From positions 51,220 through 115,219 of the forward strand of contig CAINND010000089.1 in assembly GCA_903851035.1 (NCBI GenBank): a DNA stretch of 64,000 nucleotides, read 5' to 3'. This document shows positions 53,301-61,198 of this stretch, one piece after another; positions within the stretch are counted from its first letter, which is position 1; every line of letters starts with the position of its first letter. The DNA comes from an uncultured Acidobacteriota bacterium (GTDB lineage Bacteria; Acidobacteriota; Terriglobia; Terriglobales; Acidobacteriaceae). Made by a program: the position numbers and the translations under genes. The notes below the pieces were generated by a model. The model had not been told where the DNA came from, searched no databases, and saw only the letters and a program-made list of their open reading frames with translations.

Positions 53301-54155
53301 TCAGCCGTTGTGCACATCGTCGCCCGCCACGCGCCGTTCGTTCTCCGGCGCAACGGCCGGAGCATCCTGCTCCCACGCCACGCCCGGCAGCAGATCGTCC
53401 AGCTTCTCCAGCCAAAGAATCTGGCTCGCGAATATCTCTCCAAAGCCTCGCGCCGCCACCACTATCACCTCGTCCAGCGATGGCCGCGCGCCGGTCTCAA
53501 ACTCGATGCTCGTCACAGGCTTGGTCAGCCCGCACGGCACAATATATTGATACAGCCCCAGGTCGGTCGTCACATTCAACGCAAACCCATGGCTGGTCAC
53601 GCCGCGCGAGATGTGCACGCCAATGGCCGCCACCTTGCGCTCGCTCCACTTGCCGGCCTTCGCCTTGCTATTCGATTCTTCGCCTTCCGCCACATAGTCC
53701 CGGCCCATCACCCGCCCGTTCAGCCTTGGCGGTGCCTCCGGCAAGGTCCACACGCCGGTCATCCCGGCAATCCGTTGCGTCTCAATCGCCCACTGCGCGC
53801 AGGTGCGCATCAATACTTCTTCCAGCCGCCGCACAAACTCTACCGCCCCCACCTTGCCATCCAGCGAGCGCAAATCAAATATTGGATAGGCCACCAGTTG
53901 CCCCGGAGCGTGCAGCGTCACGTCGCCGCCGCGATTAATCTCAAACACCTCGACGCCCCGGGCCGCCAACAGTTCTCTCGGCACGACAATATTCGATTCC
54001 TTCGCGTTGCGCCCCAGGGTAATCACCGCCGGATGCTCCACAAACAGCAGCACGTTGCCCACGCGCTCCTCTTTGCGCAGCGCCACCAGCGACTCCTGCA
54101 GCCGCAGAGCCGTCGTGTAGTCGCACCGTCCCAAATTGACGACCGATATCACCAT
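53301..54155 (-). CDS. lipB: Lipoyl(octanoyl) transferase
   Basis: LLFVEHPAVITLGRNAKESNIVV...INRGGDVTLHAPGQLVAYPIFDLR...KVAAIGVHISRGVTSHGFALNV; track ORF start 54266 reads into repeat DNA, so Met 54155 preferred. Confidence 0.92.
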   Translation of the reverse strand: MVISVVNLGRCDYTTALRLQESLVALRKEERVGNVLLFVEHPAVITLGRNAKESNIVVPRELLAARGVEVFEINRGGDVTLHAPGQLVAYPIFDLRSLDGKVGAVEFVRRLEEVLMRTCAQWAIETQRIAGMTGVWTLPEAPPRLNGRVMGRDYVAEGEESNSKAKAGKWSERKVAAIGVHISRGVTSHGFALNVTTDLGLYQYIVPCGLTKPVTSIEFETGARPSLDEVIVVAARGFGEIFASQILWLEKLDDLLPGVAWEQDAPAVAPENERRVAGDDVHNG

Positions 54156-54195
54156 CGTTCCCTCAACATATTCTAAGCATAGCTCTTTTGCCTTT

Positions 54196-54240
54196 ACCGG
54201 GTGCCCCATCCTAGCCGTAGTTGCTAGGGTGGGGTAGTTG
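54196..54240. repeat. Intergenic palindrome unit A1 (CCTAGC arm)
   Basis: ACCGGGTGCCCCATCCTAGC-cgtagtt-GCTAGGGTGGGGTAGTTG. Confidence 0.85.
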
Positions 54241-54259
54241 CTTTTGACCTTGTTTTGCA

Positions 54260-54337
54260 GTGTCATCCTGAGCGAAGCGAAGGACCCCTACTCGATTCCG
54301 ACCCACCATACAGTACGAGGTCACCAATCATAATGAC
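54260..54337. repeat. GCGAAGC-containing intergenic repeat module, copy A
   Basis: GTGTCATCCTGAGCGAAGCGAAGGACCCCTA...AGGTCACCAATCATAATGACA. Confidence 0.8.
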
Positions 54338-54341
54338 AAAG

Positions 54342-54385
54342 CCGGGTGCCCCATCCTAGCCGTAGTTGCCAGGGTGGGGGAGTTG
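54342..54385. repeat. Intergenic palindrome unit A2 (CCTAGC arm)
   Basis: CCGGGTGCCCCATCCTAGC-cgtagtt-GCCAGGGTGGGGGAGTTG; near copy of A1. Confidence 0.85.
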
Positions 54386-54390
54386 ACTTT

Positions 54391-54440
54391 ACCGGGTGTC
54401 CTACCCTTCCGCCATCTTTTGGCGGAGGGTGGGGTAGTTG
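54391..54440. repeat. Intergenic palindrome unit A3 (TTCCGCC arm)
   Basis: ACCGGGTGTCCTACCCTTCCGCC-atctttt-GGCGGAGGGTGGGGTAGTTG. Confidence 0.85.
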
Positions 54441-54459
54441 CCCTTACCCTACGTAAAAA

Positions 54460-54485
54460 AAGGGGCCACCTCTCGGCAGCCCCTC
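54460..54485 (-). terminator. Terminator of CocE hydrolase gene
   Basis: AGGGGC...GCCCCT followed by T-run on the minus strand; sequence shared with 56794-56826. Confidence 0.65.
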
Positions 54486-54507
54486 CTTGTAACCTTGAAA
54501 CCTCGCT

Positions 54508-56451
54508 CTACTTGCTCAGCACCATCACGCCCACCTTCGACGCCCGCTCCGCCGTGTGATACACCCGCTCCGTCGCCTTCTGGAAGTCCTCCGGCCGCGC
54601 CTCGTAAATGTTCGGCACAAACTTCTGCGGATTCAAATCCACCAGTGGGAACCACGTGCTCTGCACCTGGATCATGATGCGGTGTCCACGCCGGAAGGTG
54701 TGGTTCACATCCGGCATCGCGTAGGCGATCTTCGTCGCCTTGCCTGGCTCAAACGCATCGGCCCTCTCATAGCCGTTGCGGTATCGCCCGCGGAACAGCT
54801 CGCCCCGCACCAGTTGTTCGTATCCGCCCAGGTGAACTTCCTTGGGATTCCCTTCGTGCTCGGGATAATTGTCCGGATACACGTCGATAAGCTTCACCAC
54901 CCAGTCGCCATCCGTGCCGCTGGTGCTCACCCACAGCTCCGGCTTCAGCGGACCGGCCAGCGTCACATCCTCGGTCAGCGCCTCGGTCTCATACACCAGC
55001 ACGTCCGTCCGTCGCCCGGCCTGCCGCTGATCCTCCGTCATGTGCTCGCGCGTCATGCCAAACTCATTGCCCGTGATGTACGGCACGGGCTTTGCCGGAT
55101 CGCTCACATACTCGTCGTACTCAGCCCCGCCCGCCGCCGGCGTAAAACTCAGCTTGCCATTCGCGCCTAAATACAGCGCCGCCGCCTTCGACTCCTTCGG
55201 AGGCCACTGCTCGTAGCGCCGCCACTGGTTCGTCCCGGTCTCAAAGGCGTAAGCCTTCGGCAGTCCCGGATCGGCGGTGCCCTTCAGGTGATGCTCAAAA
55301 AATGGGAACTCGATCTTCTCGCGGTAAAACAAGCTCTGTTTGCCGTCGAACCACACGTTGCCAAGGTGGTCTCCGTCATTGCGAGCCCAGCCGCCGTGGG
55401 ACCACGGTCCCATCACCAGCCTTACATCGCCCCCGGGACTCTGCTTGTCCGCCGCCTCAAACGTGTGCAGCGCGCCGTATAAATCCTCGGCGTCGAACCA
55501 GCCGCCCACCGTCAGCATCGCCGGCTTGATGTTGCGCAAAAACTGTGGCGTCGAGCGCGCCTTCCAGAACGCGTCGTAATTCGGATGCTTCACAACCTCG
55601 TCCCACCAGCGCACCTTGTTGTGATAAAACTTCGCGTCCAGCTGGCTCAGCGGCTCGGCGTTATGCAAAAAGAAATCGTATCCATCCTGCGTATCGTGAT
55701 CAAACCTCGCCGCCCATTGCGTCGTCGGCTCCGGCCTCGGCTGCCCGAATGTGTACATAAAGCCGAACATATGCGGCAAATACAGCGCGCCGTTGTGGTG
55801 GAAGTCGTCGCCCACGAACCAGTCGGCAATCGGAGCCTGCGGCGAAACCGCCTTCAGCGCCGGATGCGCGTCAATCGCCGCCATCGAAGAATAAAATCCC
55901 GGATACGAGATGCCCCACACGCCCACCCGTCCGTTGTTGTGCGCAATGTTCTTCACCAGCCAGTCGATGCTGTCGTAGGTGTCGCTCGCCTCGTCCACGT
56001 CCTTCGCGCTCTTCTTCTCCTCCACGTAAGGACGCATATCCTCGAACACGCCTTCGCTTAAAAACTTTCCGCGCACGTCCTGGTACACAAAGATGTACTT
56101 CGAGCGCGCAAACAACTCGCTCGGCCCCAGCGTCGTCTTGTACTGGTCCACGCCATACGGACTCACCGTGTACGGCGTGCGGTCGAACAGGATGGGATAC
56201 GTCTTCTGCTCGCTGGCGTCCTTCGGCACATACACGCTGGTGAACAGCTTCACCCCGTCGCGCATCGGCACCCGGTATTCGAACTTCGTATAGCTGGCCT
56301 TGATCCACTCCGCCAGCTCGTCCTCGGGCTTCTTCTTCTCCGTGGTCTGCCCCACGGCCAGCGCCAAAAATACGCCCACCGTCAGGAACACCGCCAACCG
56401 CCGCCACCGCGCGCTCATCACTCGCAAGCCATCCTCCATCACAGCAGTCAC
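54508..56451 (-). CDS. CocE/NonD family hydrolase (X-Pro dipeptidyl-peptidase-like), exported
   Basis: YRVPMRDGVKLFTSVYVPKD...NGRVGVWGISYPGFYSSMAAIDAHPALKAVSPQAPIADWF. Confidence 0.93.
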   Translation of the reverse strand: MTAVMEDGLRVMSARWRRLAVFLTVGVFLALAVGQTTEKKKPEDELAEWIKASYTKFEYRVPMRDGVKLFTSVYVPKDASEQKTYPILFDRTPYTVSPYGVDQYKTTLGPSELFARSKYIFVYQDVRGKFLSEGVFEDMRPYVEEKKSAKDVDEASDTYDSIDWLVKNIAHNNGRVGVWGISYPGFYSSMAAIDAHPALKAVSPQAPIADWFVGDDFHHNGALYLPHMFGFMYTFGQPRPEPTTQWAARFDHDTQDGYDFFLHNAEPLSQLDAKFYHNKVRWWDEVVKHPNYDAFWKARSTPQFLRNIKPAMLTVGGWFDAEDLYGALHTFEAADKQSPGGDVRLVMGPWSHGGWARNDGDHLGNVWFDGKQSLFYREKIEFPFFEHHLKGTADPGLPKAYAFETGTNQWRRYEQWPPKESKAAALYLGANGKLSFTPAAGGAEYDEYVSDPAKPVPYITGNEFGMTREHMTEDQRQAGRRTDVLVYETEALTEDVTLAGPLKPELWVSTSGTDGDWVVKLIDVYPDNYPEHEGNPKEVHLGGYEQLVRGELFRGRYRNGYERADAFEPGKATKIAYAMPDVNHTFRRGHRIMIQVQSTWFPLVDLNPQKFVPNIYEARPEDFQKATERVYHTAERASKVGVMVLSK

Positions 56452-56560
56452 TCCAGGCCATGCATCCGGCCCGCTCCCGCCGCTGCCGCAATCATAATTC
56501 TGCCGAACTCCAACAGACTACAACCTCATAAAGAAGATGCAAAAGTCTCTTGCATGATGC

Positions 56561-56583
56561 ACCGGGTGCCCTACCCTTCCGCC
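56561..56583. repeat. Half palindrome unit (truncated, left arm only)
   Basis: ACCGGGTGCCCTACCCTTCCGCC without matching right arm. Confidence 0.6.
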
Positions 56584-56600
56584 ATGTACCTCATCCCTCC

Positions 56601-56650
56601 ACCGGGTGCCCTACGCTTCCGCCTTCTTTTGGCGGAGGGTGGGGCAGTTG
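56601..56650. repeat. Intergenic palindrome unit B1 (TTCCGCC arm)
   Basis: ACCGGGTGCCCTACGCTTCCGCC-ttctttt-GGCGGAGGGTGGGGCAGTTG. Confidence 0.85.
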
Positions 56651-56674
56651 GTTTTGTTCGATTACGTTTCTGAT

Positions 56675-56715
56675 TGTCATCCTGAGCGAAGCGAAGCGGA
56701 GTCGAAGGACCCCTA
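56675..56715. repeat. GCGAAGC-containing module, copy B (3' truncated, internal insertion)
   Basis: TGTCATCCTGAGCGAAGCGAAGCGGAGTCGAAGGACCCCTAT. Confidence 0.75.
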
Positions 56716-56729
56716 TCTTTAAAATGTTT

Positions 56730-56778
56730 CCGGATGCCCTACCCTTCCGCCCTCCTTTGGCGGAGGGTGGGGTTGTTG
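56730..56778. repeat. Intergenic palindrome unit B2 (TTCCGCC arm)
   Basis: CCGGATGCCCTACCCTTCCGCC-ctccttt-GGCGGAGGGTGGGGTTGTTG. Confidence 0.85.
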
Positions 56779-56793
56779 ACCTTACCCTACGCA

Positions 56794-56826
56794 CAAAAAA
56801 GGAGCCACCTCTCGGCAGCCCCTCCT
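56794..56826 (-). terminator. Terminator downstream of hemB
   Basis: aaaaaaGGAGccacctctcggcagccCCTCCttg; near-identical to 54453-54488. Confidence 0.5.
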
Positions 56827-56861
56827 TGAAACCTTGTAACCTTGAAACTTTGAAACCTGAA

Positions 56862-57857
56862 CTACAGCAGCTTCGCCGCCTCTTTCGCAAAGTAGGTCAG
56901 GATGATCGAAGCTCCCGCCCGCTGAATGCTCAGCAGCGATTCCAGCATCACGCGGTCGTGGTCAATCCAGCCGTTCTGCGCCGCCGCCTTGATCATCGCG
57001 TACTCGCCGCTCACCTGGTAGGCGCCCAGCGGAACGTCAAAGCGCGCCCGCGCCTCGGCGATGATGTCCAGATACGCAATCGCCGGCTTCACCATGATCA
57101 TGTCCGCGCCCTCTTCCAGGTCCAGCTCAATCTCGCGCATCGCTTCGCGCGCGTTCGCCGGATCCATCTGGTAGCTGCGACGGTCGCCAAAGCTGGGAGC
57201 CGAATCCGCCGCCTCTCTGAACGGTCCGTAGAAGCCGCTGGCGAACTTCGCCGCGTAGCTCATGATCGGAGTATTCTCAAAGCCGTGCGCGTCCAACGAG
57301 GCGCGCAGCGCATCAATCCGCCCGTCCATCATGTCGCTCGGCGCAATGATGTCCATGCCGGCCTTCGCCTGTGCCACGGCCGTCTTGGCCAGCAGGTCCA
57401 GCGTCGGATCGTTCAGAATCTCGTATTCCGTCTCCGGCGTCGCCCCGTTCACTTTTTTCACAATGCCGCAGTGGCCGTGGCTCATGTACTCGCACAGGCA
57501 CACGTCGCCCATCAGCAGCAGGTTGGGCACTTCTTTCTTGATCGCCCTGGCTGCCCGCTGCACGATGCCGTCGTCGGCCCATGCGCCGCTCGCCTGCTCG
57601 TCCTTGTGCTCCGGCAGGCCAAACAAAATCACCGCAGGAATACCCAGCGCGTACACCTCGCGGCATTCCTTCACCGCCTCGTCCACGCTCAGGTTAAACA
57701 CGCCCGGCATGGAACCCACCGGCTTCCTCACGCCCTCGCCCGGGCAGATGAAAAGTGGATAGACAAACCCGGTTGGCGTAAGCCGGGTCTCCCGCACAAA
57801 GCTCCTCAAAGCCTCCGTGCGGCGCATGCGACGCTGACGATTGATCGGAAATGGCAT
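56862..57857 (-). CDS. hemB: Porphobilinogen synthase (delta-aminolevulinic acid dehydratase)
   Basis: [38 protein letters not shown]...[16 protein letters not shown]; start Met 57857. Confidence 0.96.
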   Translation of the reverse strand: MPFPINRQRRMRRTEALRSFVRETRLTPTGFVYPLFICPGEGVRKPVGSMPGVFNLSVDEAVKECREVYALGIPAVILFGLPEHKDEQASGAWADDGIVQRAARAIKKEVPNLLLMGDVCLCEYMSHGHCGIVKKVNGATPETEYEILNDPTLDLLAKTAVAQAKAGMDIIAPSDMMDGRIDALRASLDAHGFENTPIMSYAAKFASGFYGPFREAADSAPSFGDRRSYQMDPANAREAMREIELDLEEGADMIMVKPAIAYLDIIAEARARFDVPLGAYQVSGEYAMIKAAAQNGWIDHDRVMLESLLSIQRAGASIILTYFAKEAAKLL

Positions 57858-58069
57858 AATGCAAAAAGTATATTCCCCCGCCGCCGCCCATGCACAGTGA
57901 TGCCCATCACAGCGCGGCAATTGGAGTTTTCTCGGCTCCCATACGCGGCTTTACCCGAATATTCACCGCCCTATCCCGCAACCGCGCGCGACCTCGCCTC
58001 ATCCATCCATATATAATTTCCCGTTGGCGCCCAGGGGATGCGAATCCACCGGCGCGCGGAAGGAAAACG

Positions 58070-59752
58070 ATGCCTACTGATGTCGTCATGCCCCAGATGG
58101 GTGAGTCCATCTTTGAAGGAACCATTACCAAGTGGCTCAAGCAGCCCGGCGATCACGTCACCCGCGACGAGCCTCTCTTCGAGATCTCCACCGACAAGGT
58201 GGACGCCGAAATCCCCGCGCCCACCAGCGGCGTCCTCAAGGAAATCCGCGCCCAGGTCGGCCAGACCCTCCAGGTCAACGCCGTCGTCGCCGTAATTGAC
58301 GACCAAGCGCCAGCGGCCGGCAGCGGCGCAGCCGCGTTACCCGACACCAAGAAGCCTGCGCCAGCGAAGTCCTCTGAACCTCCTGCCGCCTCTGCGCCCG
58401 CGGCCGGCAGCGCAGCGATACTCGACTCTAAAAAGTCCCCCGCCGCCGCTGGCCCCGCCACCGATGTCGTCATGCCCCAGATGGGCGAATCCATCTTCGA
58501 GGGCACCATCACCAAGTGGCTCAAAAAGGTAGGCGACTCGGTCACCCGCGACGAGCCTCTCTTTGAAATCTCCACCGACAAAGTGGATGCCGAAATTCCC
58601 GCGCCCGTCAGCGGAATCCTCTCCGCCATCAAGGCCGAAGCCGGACAAACCGTCCAGGTCAACGCCGTCGTCGCCGTAATCGGTGGCTCTGCTTCAGCTC
58701 AGGCTCCGGCCTCTGCGCCCGCCCCAGCCCACTCCGCGCCGGCATCTGCACCAGCCGCCGCCGCAAAGCCTTCGGCTCCAGCGTCAGCTCCCGCCGCCGC
58801 GCCCATCGCCGCCAACGAGGACGTCCGCACCTCGCCGCTCGTCCGCAAGCTCGCCGCAGAAAACAACGTCGATCTCCGCCACGTCCCCGGCACCGGCACC
58901 GGCGGACGCGTCACCAAAGACGACATCCTCGCCTTCGTCGAAAAGGCCAAGTCTGCACCAACCCAAGCTGCTCCGGCCACTGCGCCTGCGGCCGGCAGCG
59001 CAGCGTTACCCGCCACCCCGCCCGCCGCAGCCAATAAGTTCGCCGGCACTCCCGGACTCATCGAGCCCATGTCGGTCATGCGCAAAAAGATTGCCGAGCA
59101 CATGATCGCCTCGCGCCGCACCAGCGCTCACGTCCACACCGTCTTCGACGTGGACATGACCCGCATCGTCCGCCTGCGCGACAAAAACAAGAACAGCTTC
59201 CTCGCCAACACGGGACTCAAGCTCACCTACACGCCCTTCTTCATCCGCGCCGTCGCCCAGGGCCTCCGCGCCTGGCCCATCATGAACTCCAGCGTCGAAG
59301 GCGATAACATCCACTACAAGCGCGACATCAACATCGGCATCGCCGTCGCCCTCGACTGGGGCTTGCTTGTGCCGGTCATCAAGCACGCCGACGAGCTCAG
59401 CTTCACCGGCCTGCAGCGCGCCCTCAACGACCTCGGCGAACGCGCACGCACCAAGAAACTCAAGCCCGAGGAGGTCCAGGGCGGCACCTTCACCATCACC
59501 AACCCGGGAATCTTCGGCGCCAGCTTCGGCCTGCCCATCATCAGCCAGCCGCAGGTCGCCATCCTGGACATCGGCAACATCGTCAAAAAGCCCGTCGTCC
59601 TCTCGGATAAAGAAGGCAACGACACCATCGCCATCCGCAGCATGATGACCATTGCCATCGGCTTCGACCACCGCATCGTCGACGGTGCCGTAGCCGACCA
59701 GTTCATGATCGTCGTTAAAAAGACCTTAGAAAACTGGAACGAACCTCTCTAA
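58070..59752 (+). CDS. 2-oxo acid dehydrogenase dihydrolipoyl acyltransferase (E2) with two lipoyl domains
   Basis: Two lipoyl domains (DVVMPQMGESIFEGTITKWLK...EISTDKVDAEIPAP, twice), E3-binding VRKLAAENNVDLRHVPGTGTGGRVTKDDI, catalytic DHRIVDGAVADQF. Confidence 0.95.
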   Translation: MPTDVVMPQMGESIFEGTITKWLKQPGDHVTRDEPLFEISTDKVDAEIPAPTSGVLKEIRAQVGQTLQVNAVVAVIDDQAPAAGSGAAALPDTKKPAPAKSSEPPAASAPAAGSAAILDSKKSPAAAGPATDVVMPQMGESIFEGTITKWLKKVGDSVTRDEPLFEISTDKVDAEIPAPVSGILSAIKAEAGQTVQVNAVVAVIGGSASAQAPASAPAPAHSAPASAPAAAAKPSAPASAPAAAPIAANEDVRTSPLVRKLAAENNVDLRHVPGTGTGGRVTKDDILAFVEKAKSAPTQAAPATAPAAGSAALPATPPAAANKFAGTPGLIEPMSVMRKKIAEHMIASRRTSAHVHTVFDVDMTRIVRLRDKNKNSFLANTGLKLTYTPFFIRAVAQGLRAWPIMNSSVEGDNIHYKRDINIGIAVALDWGLLVPVIKHADELSFTGLQRALNDLGERARTKKLKPEEVQGGTFTITNPGIFGASFGLPIISQPQVAILDIGNIVKKPVVLSDKEGNDTIAIRSMMTIAIGFDHRIVDGAVADQFMIVVKKTLENWNEPL

Positions 59753-59770
59753 TCGCAACAGGAATCACAC

Positions 59771-59799
59771 GGCGGCGGGCTTCGGCTCGCCGCTTTTTC
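59771..59799 (+). terminator. Intrinsic terminator after E2 gene
   Basis: GGCGGCGGGC-TTCG-GCTCGCCGC-TTTTTCTT. Confidence 0.85.
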
Positions 59800-59816
59800 T
59801 TGCACGCAATTTTCCC

Positions 59817-59865
59817 ACCGGGTGCCCTACCCTTCCGCTCTCATTTGGCGGAGGGTGGTGTAGTT
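59817..59865. repeat. Intergenic palindrome unit C1 (TTCCGC arm)
   Basis: ACCGGGTGCCCTACCCTTCCGC-tctcattt-GGCGGAGGGTGGTGTAGTT. Confidence 0.85.
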
Positions 59866-59866
59866 T

Positions 59867-59909
59867 CGGGTGCCCCACTCTAGCCGCTGTTGCTAGGGTG
59901 GGGTAGTTG
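59867..59909. repeat. Intergenic palindrome unit C2 (CTAGC arm)
   Basis: CGGGTGCCCCACTCTAGC-cgctgtt-GCTAGGGTGGGGTAGTTG. Confidence 0.85.
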
Positions 59910-59994
59910 ATCTTGTTCTTGCACTTGATCTTGTCTTTGCACTTGATCTTGTCTTTGCACTTGATCTTGTCTTTGCACTTGATCTTGTTTTAAG
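59905..59994. repeat. 18-bp tandem minisatellite, about 5 units
   Basis: AGTTGATCTTGTTCTTGC / three identical ACTTGATCTTGTCTTTGC / ACTTGATCTTGTTTTAAG. Confidence 0.95.
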
Positions 59995-60074
59995 TGTCAT
60001 CCTGAGCGCAGCGAAGGACCCCTATACAATCTGTTATTCAGATTCCGTACAAGGTCACCAACCATAACCGTAAA
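59993..60074. repeat. GCGCAGC-containing module, copy C
   Basis: AGTGTCATCCTGAGCGCAGCGAAGGACCCCTATACAATCTGttattCAGATTCCGTACAAGGTCACCAACCATAACCGTAAAA. Confidence 0.85.
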
Positions 60075-60123
60075 ACCGGGTGCCCCATCCTTCCGCCATC
60101 CTTTGGCGGAGGGTGGGGTAGTT
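60075..60123. repeat. Intergenic palindrome unit C3 (TTCCGCC arm)
   Basis: ACCGGGTGCCCCATCCTTCCGCC-atccttt-GGCGGAGGGTGGGGTAGTT. Confidence 0.85.
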
Positions 60124-60150
60124 ACTCTTTGTCTTTGAACTTGTCTTTGA

Positions 60151-60195
60151 CGGGTGCCCCATTCAAGCCCTCTGTTGGCTTGAGTGGGGTAGTTG
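60151..60195. repeat. Intergenic palindrome unit C4 (TCAAGCC arm)
   Basis: CGGGTGCCCCATTCAAGCC-ctctgtt-GGCTTGAGTGGGGTAGTTG. Confidence 0.85.
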
Positions 60196-60230
60196 CCTCT
60201 GCTCTTGCTCTTCTCCCCAAACGCAAAAAA

Positions 60231-60256
60231 GGCGGCGGAGCCTAAGCTCCGCCGCC
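60231..60256 (-). terminator. Strong intrinsic terminator of the phage-like operon
   Basis: GGCGGCGGAGC-CTAA-GCTCCGCCGCC followed by TTTTTT on the minus strand. Confidence 0.9.
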
Positions 60257-60273
60257 AGTCCACACAGGAGGTT

Positions 60274-60528
60274 CTACTTCTTCCACACGCTTGCGTTCAA
60301 GCACTCCACTACGCCGTCAATCACTTTGCCCAGCCCCTCGGCGAACTTCTCCGCGTCGCCAATCTGCTTGCTCTCTACCGCCTCGGTCACGCCCATCGCC
60401 GACGAAACAAACTGCATCGCCGCCTGCTTCTTCTGCGCACCCGTCTTGCCGCCGAACAATCCTTCCACCCCATGCACCACCGCCGGAATAAAACTCATCC
60501 CCTGCAGCAGCGTCGCCAAGAAAATCAT
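60274..60528 (-). CDS. Small hypothetical protein, phage-like module
   Basis: 84-aa ORF, 4-bp overlap with upstream endolysin ORF; no family recognised. Confidence 0.65.
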   Translation of the reverse strand: MIFLATLLQGMSFIPAVVHGVEGLFGGKTGAQKKQAAMQFVSSAMGVTEAVESKQIGDAEKFAEGLGKVIDGVVECLNASVWKK

Positions 60529-60971
60529 CCCCTCGCCCCCTTCACCTCTCGCAGCACCGCCAACAGCTTCTCCGCATACTCGGGATCGGTTGCCCAGTGC
60601 CTGGCCATCGCCCGCACAAACCGCTCTTCATCCGCCACGCACTGGCGCGCCTCGGCATACACCGCGCCGTGACGCAGAATCGCGTCCCTGCGCCGGAAGC
60701 ACTCCTCCATCGTCGCGAACTTTTCAAAGCCCGCTTGGATTCTCTGCTTCTGTCCGCCCTCGCACTCCTCGGTCTTCATCACCGTCCGCGCCTCGTTGCC
60801 ATGAGCCTTGATGCCAAAGTAGTTTTGCGCCTCGCGGCTCAGCCCGCTCTCACCCCACCGGCTCTCCAGCGCCGCCTGCGCCACCGTCACTGCCGCCGGC
60901 ATCCCGCTCTCTTTCGAACTCGCCTCGGCCGCCGCCCAAGCCTTCTGCAAAAACTCTTCGCGCGCGGTCAT
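60525..60971 (-). CDS. Glucosaminidase/FlgJ-like peptidoglycan hydrolase (putative endolysin)
   Basis: MPAAVTVAQAALESRWGESGLSREAQNYFGIKAHGNEARTVMKTEEC...FATMEECFRRRDAIL. Confidence 0.85.
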   Translation of the reverse strand: MTAREEFLQKAWAAAEASSKESGMPAAVTVAQAALESRWGESGLSREAQNYFGIKAHGNEARTVMKTEECEGGQKQRIQAGFEKFATMEECFRRRDAILRHGAVYAEARQCVADEERFVRAMARHWATDPEYAEKLLAVLREVKGARG

Positions 60972-61198
60972 CGGTGCAGCACCTTCAGCGAATCCAGTGC
61001 CAAATGCATCAGCGTCACCAGGATGCCCGCCGCCACGCCCAGTCCGGCCGTGCGTTGCAGTGCCGTCTCGTGCTTCTGAATGCGCATTTCCAATTCCTGA
61101 ATTTTCCCTTCGTTGCCGTTGCCCACAATCCAGCGCATGTGCGCCTTCAACTCACCCAAATCGCGCAGTACTCTCTCTTCAAAATTTGTCATCGTCAT
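60968..61198 (-). CDS. Small coiled-coil plus C-terminal TM protein (holin/XhlA-like)
   Basis: MTMTNFEERVLRDLGELKAHMRWIVGNGNEGKIQELEMRIQKHETALQRTAGLGVAAGILVTLMHLALDSLKVLHR; ATGA overlap with upstream gene. Confidence 0.65.
   Translation of the reverse strand: MTMTNFEERVLRDLGELKAHMRWIVGNGNEGKIQELEMRIQKHETALQRTAGLGVAAGILVTLMHLALDSLKVLHR

Noticed and set aside
50535-54176. 1213-aa plus-strand ORF
   Set aside because: Antisense to mutS2 and lipB, which have clear family motifs; the His/Arg/Gln-rich composition is typical of spurious antisense frames in GC-rich DNA.
54155-54266. N-terminal extension of LipB (MTLQNKVKSNYPTLATTARMGHPVKAKEL...)
   Set aside because: This stretch is the translated intergenic palindrome repeat; the LipB start is more likely Met at 54155.
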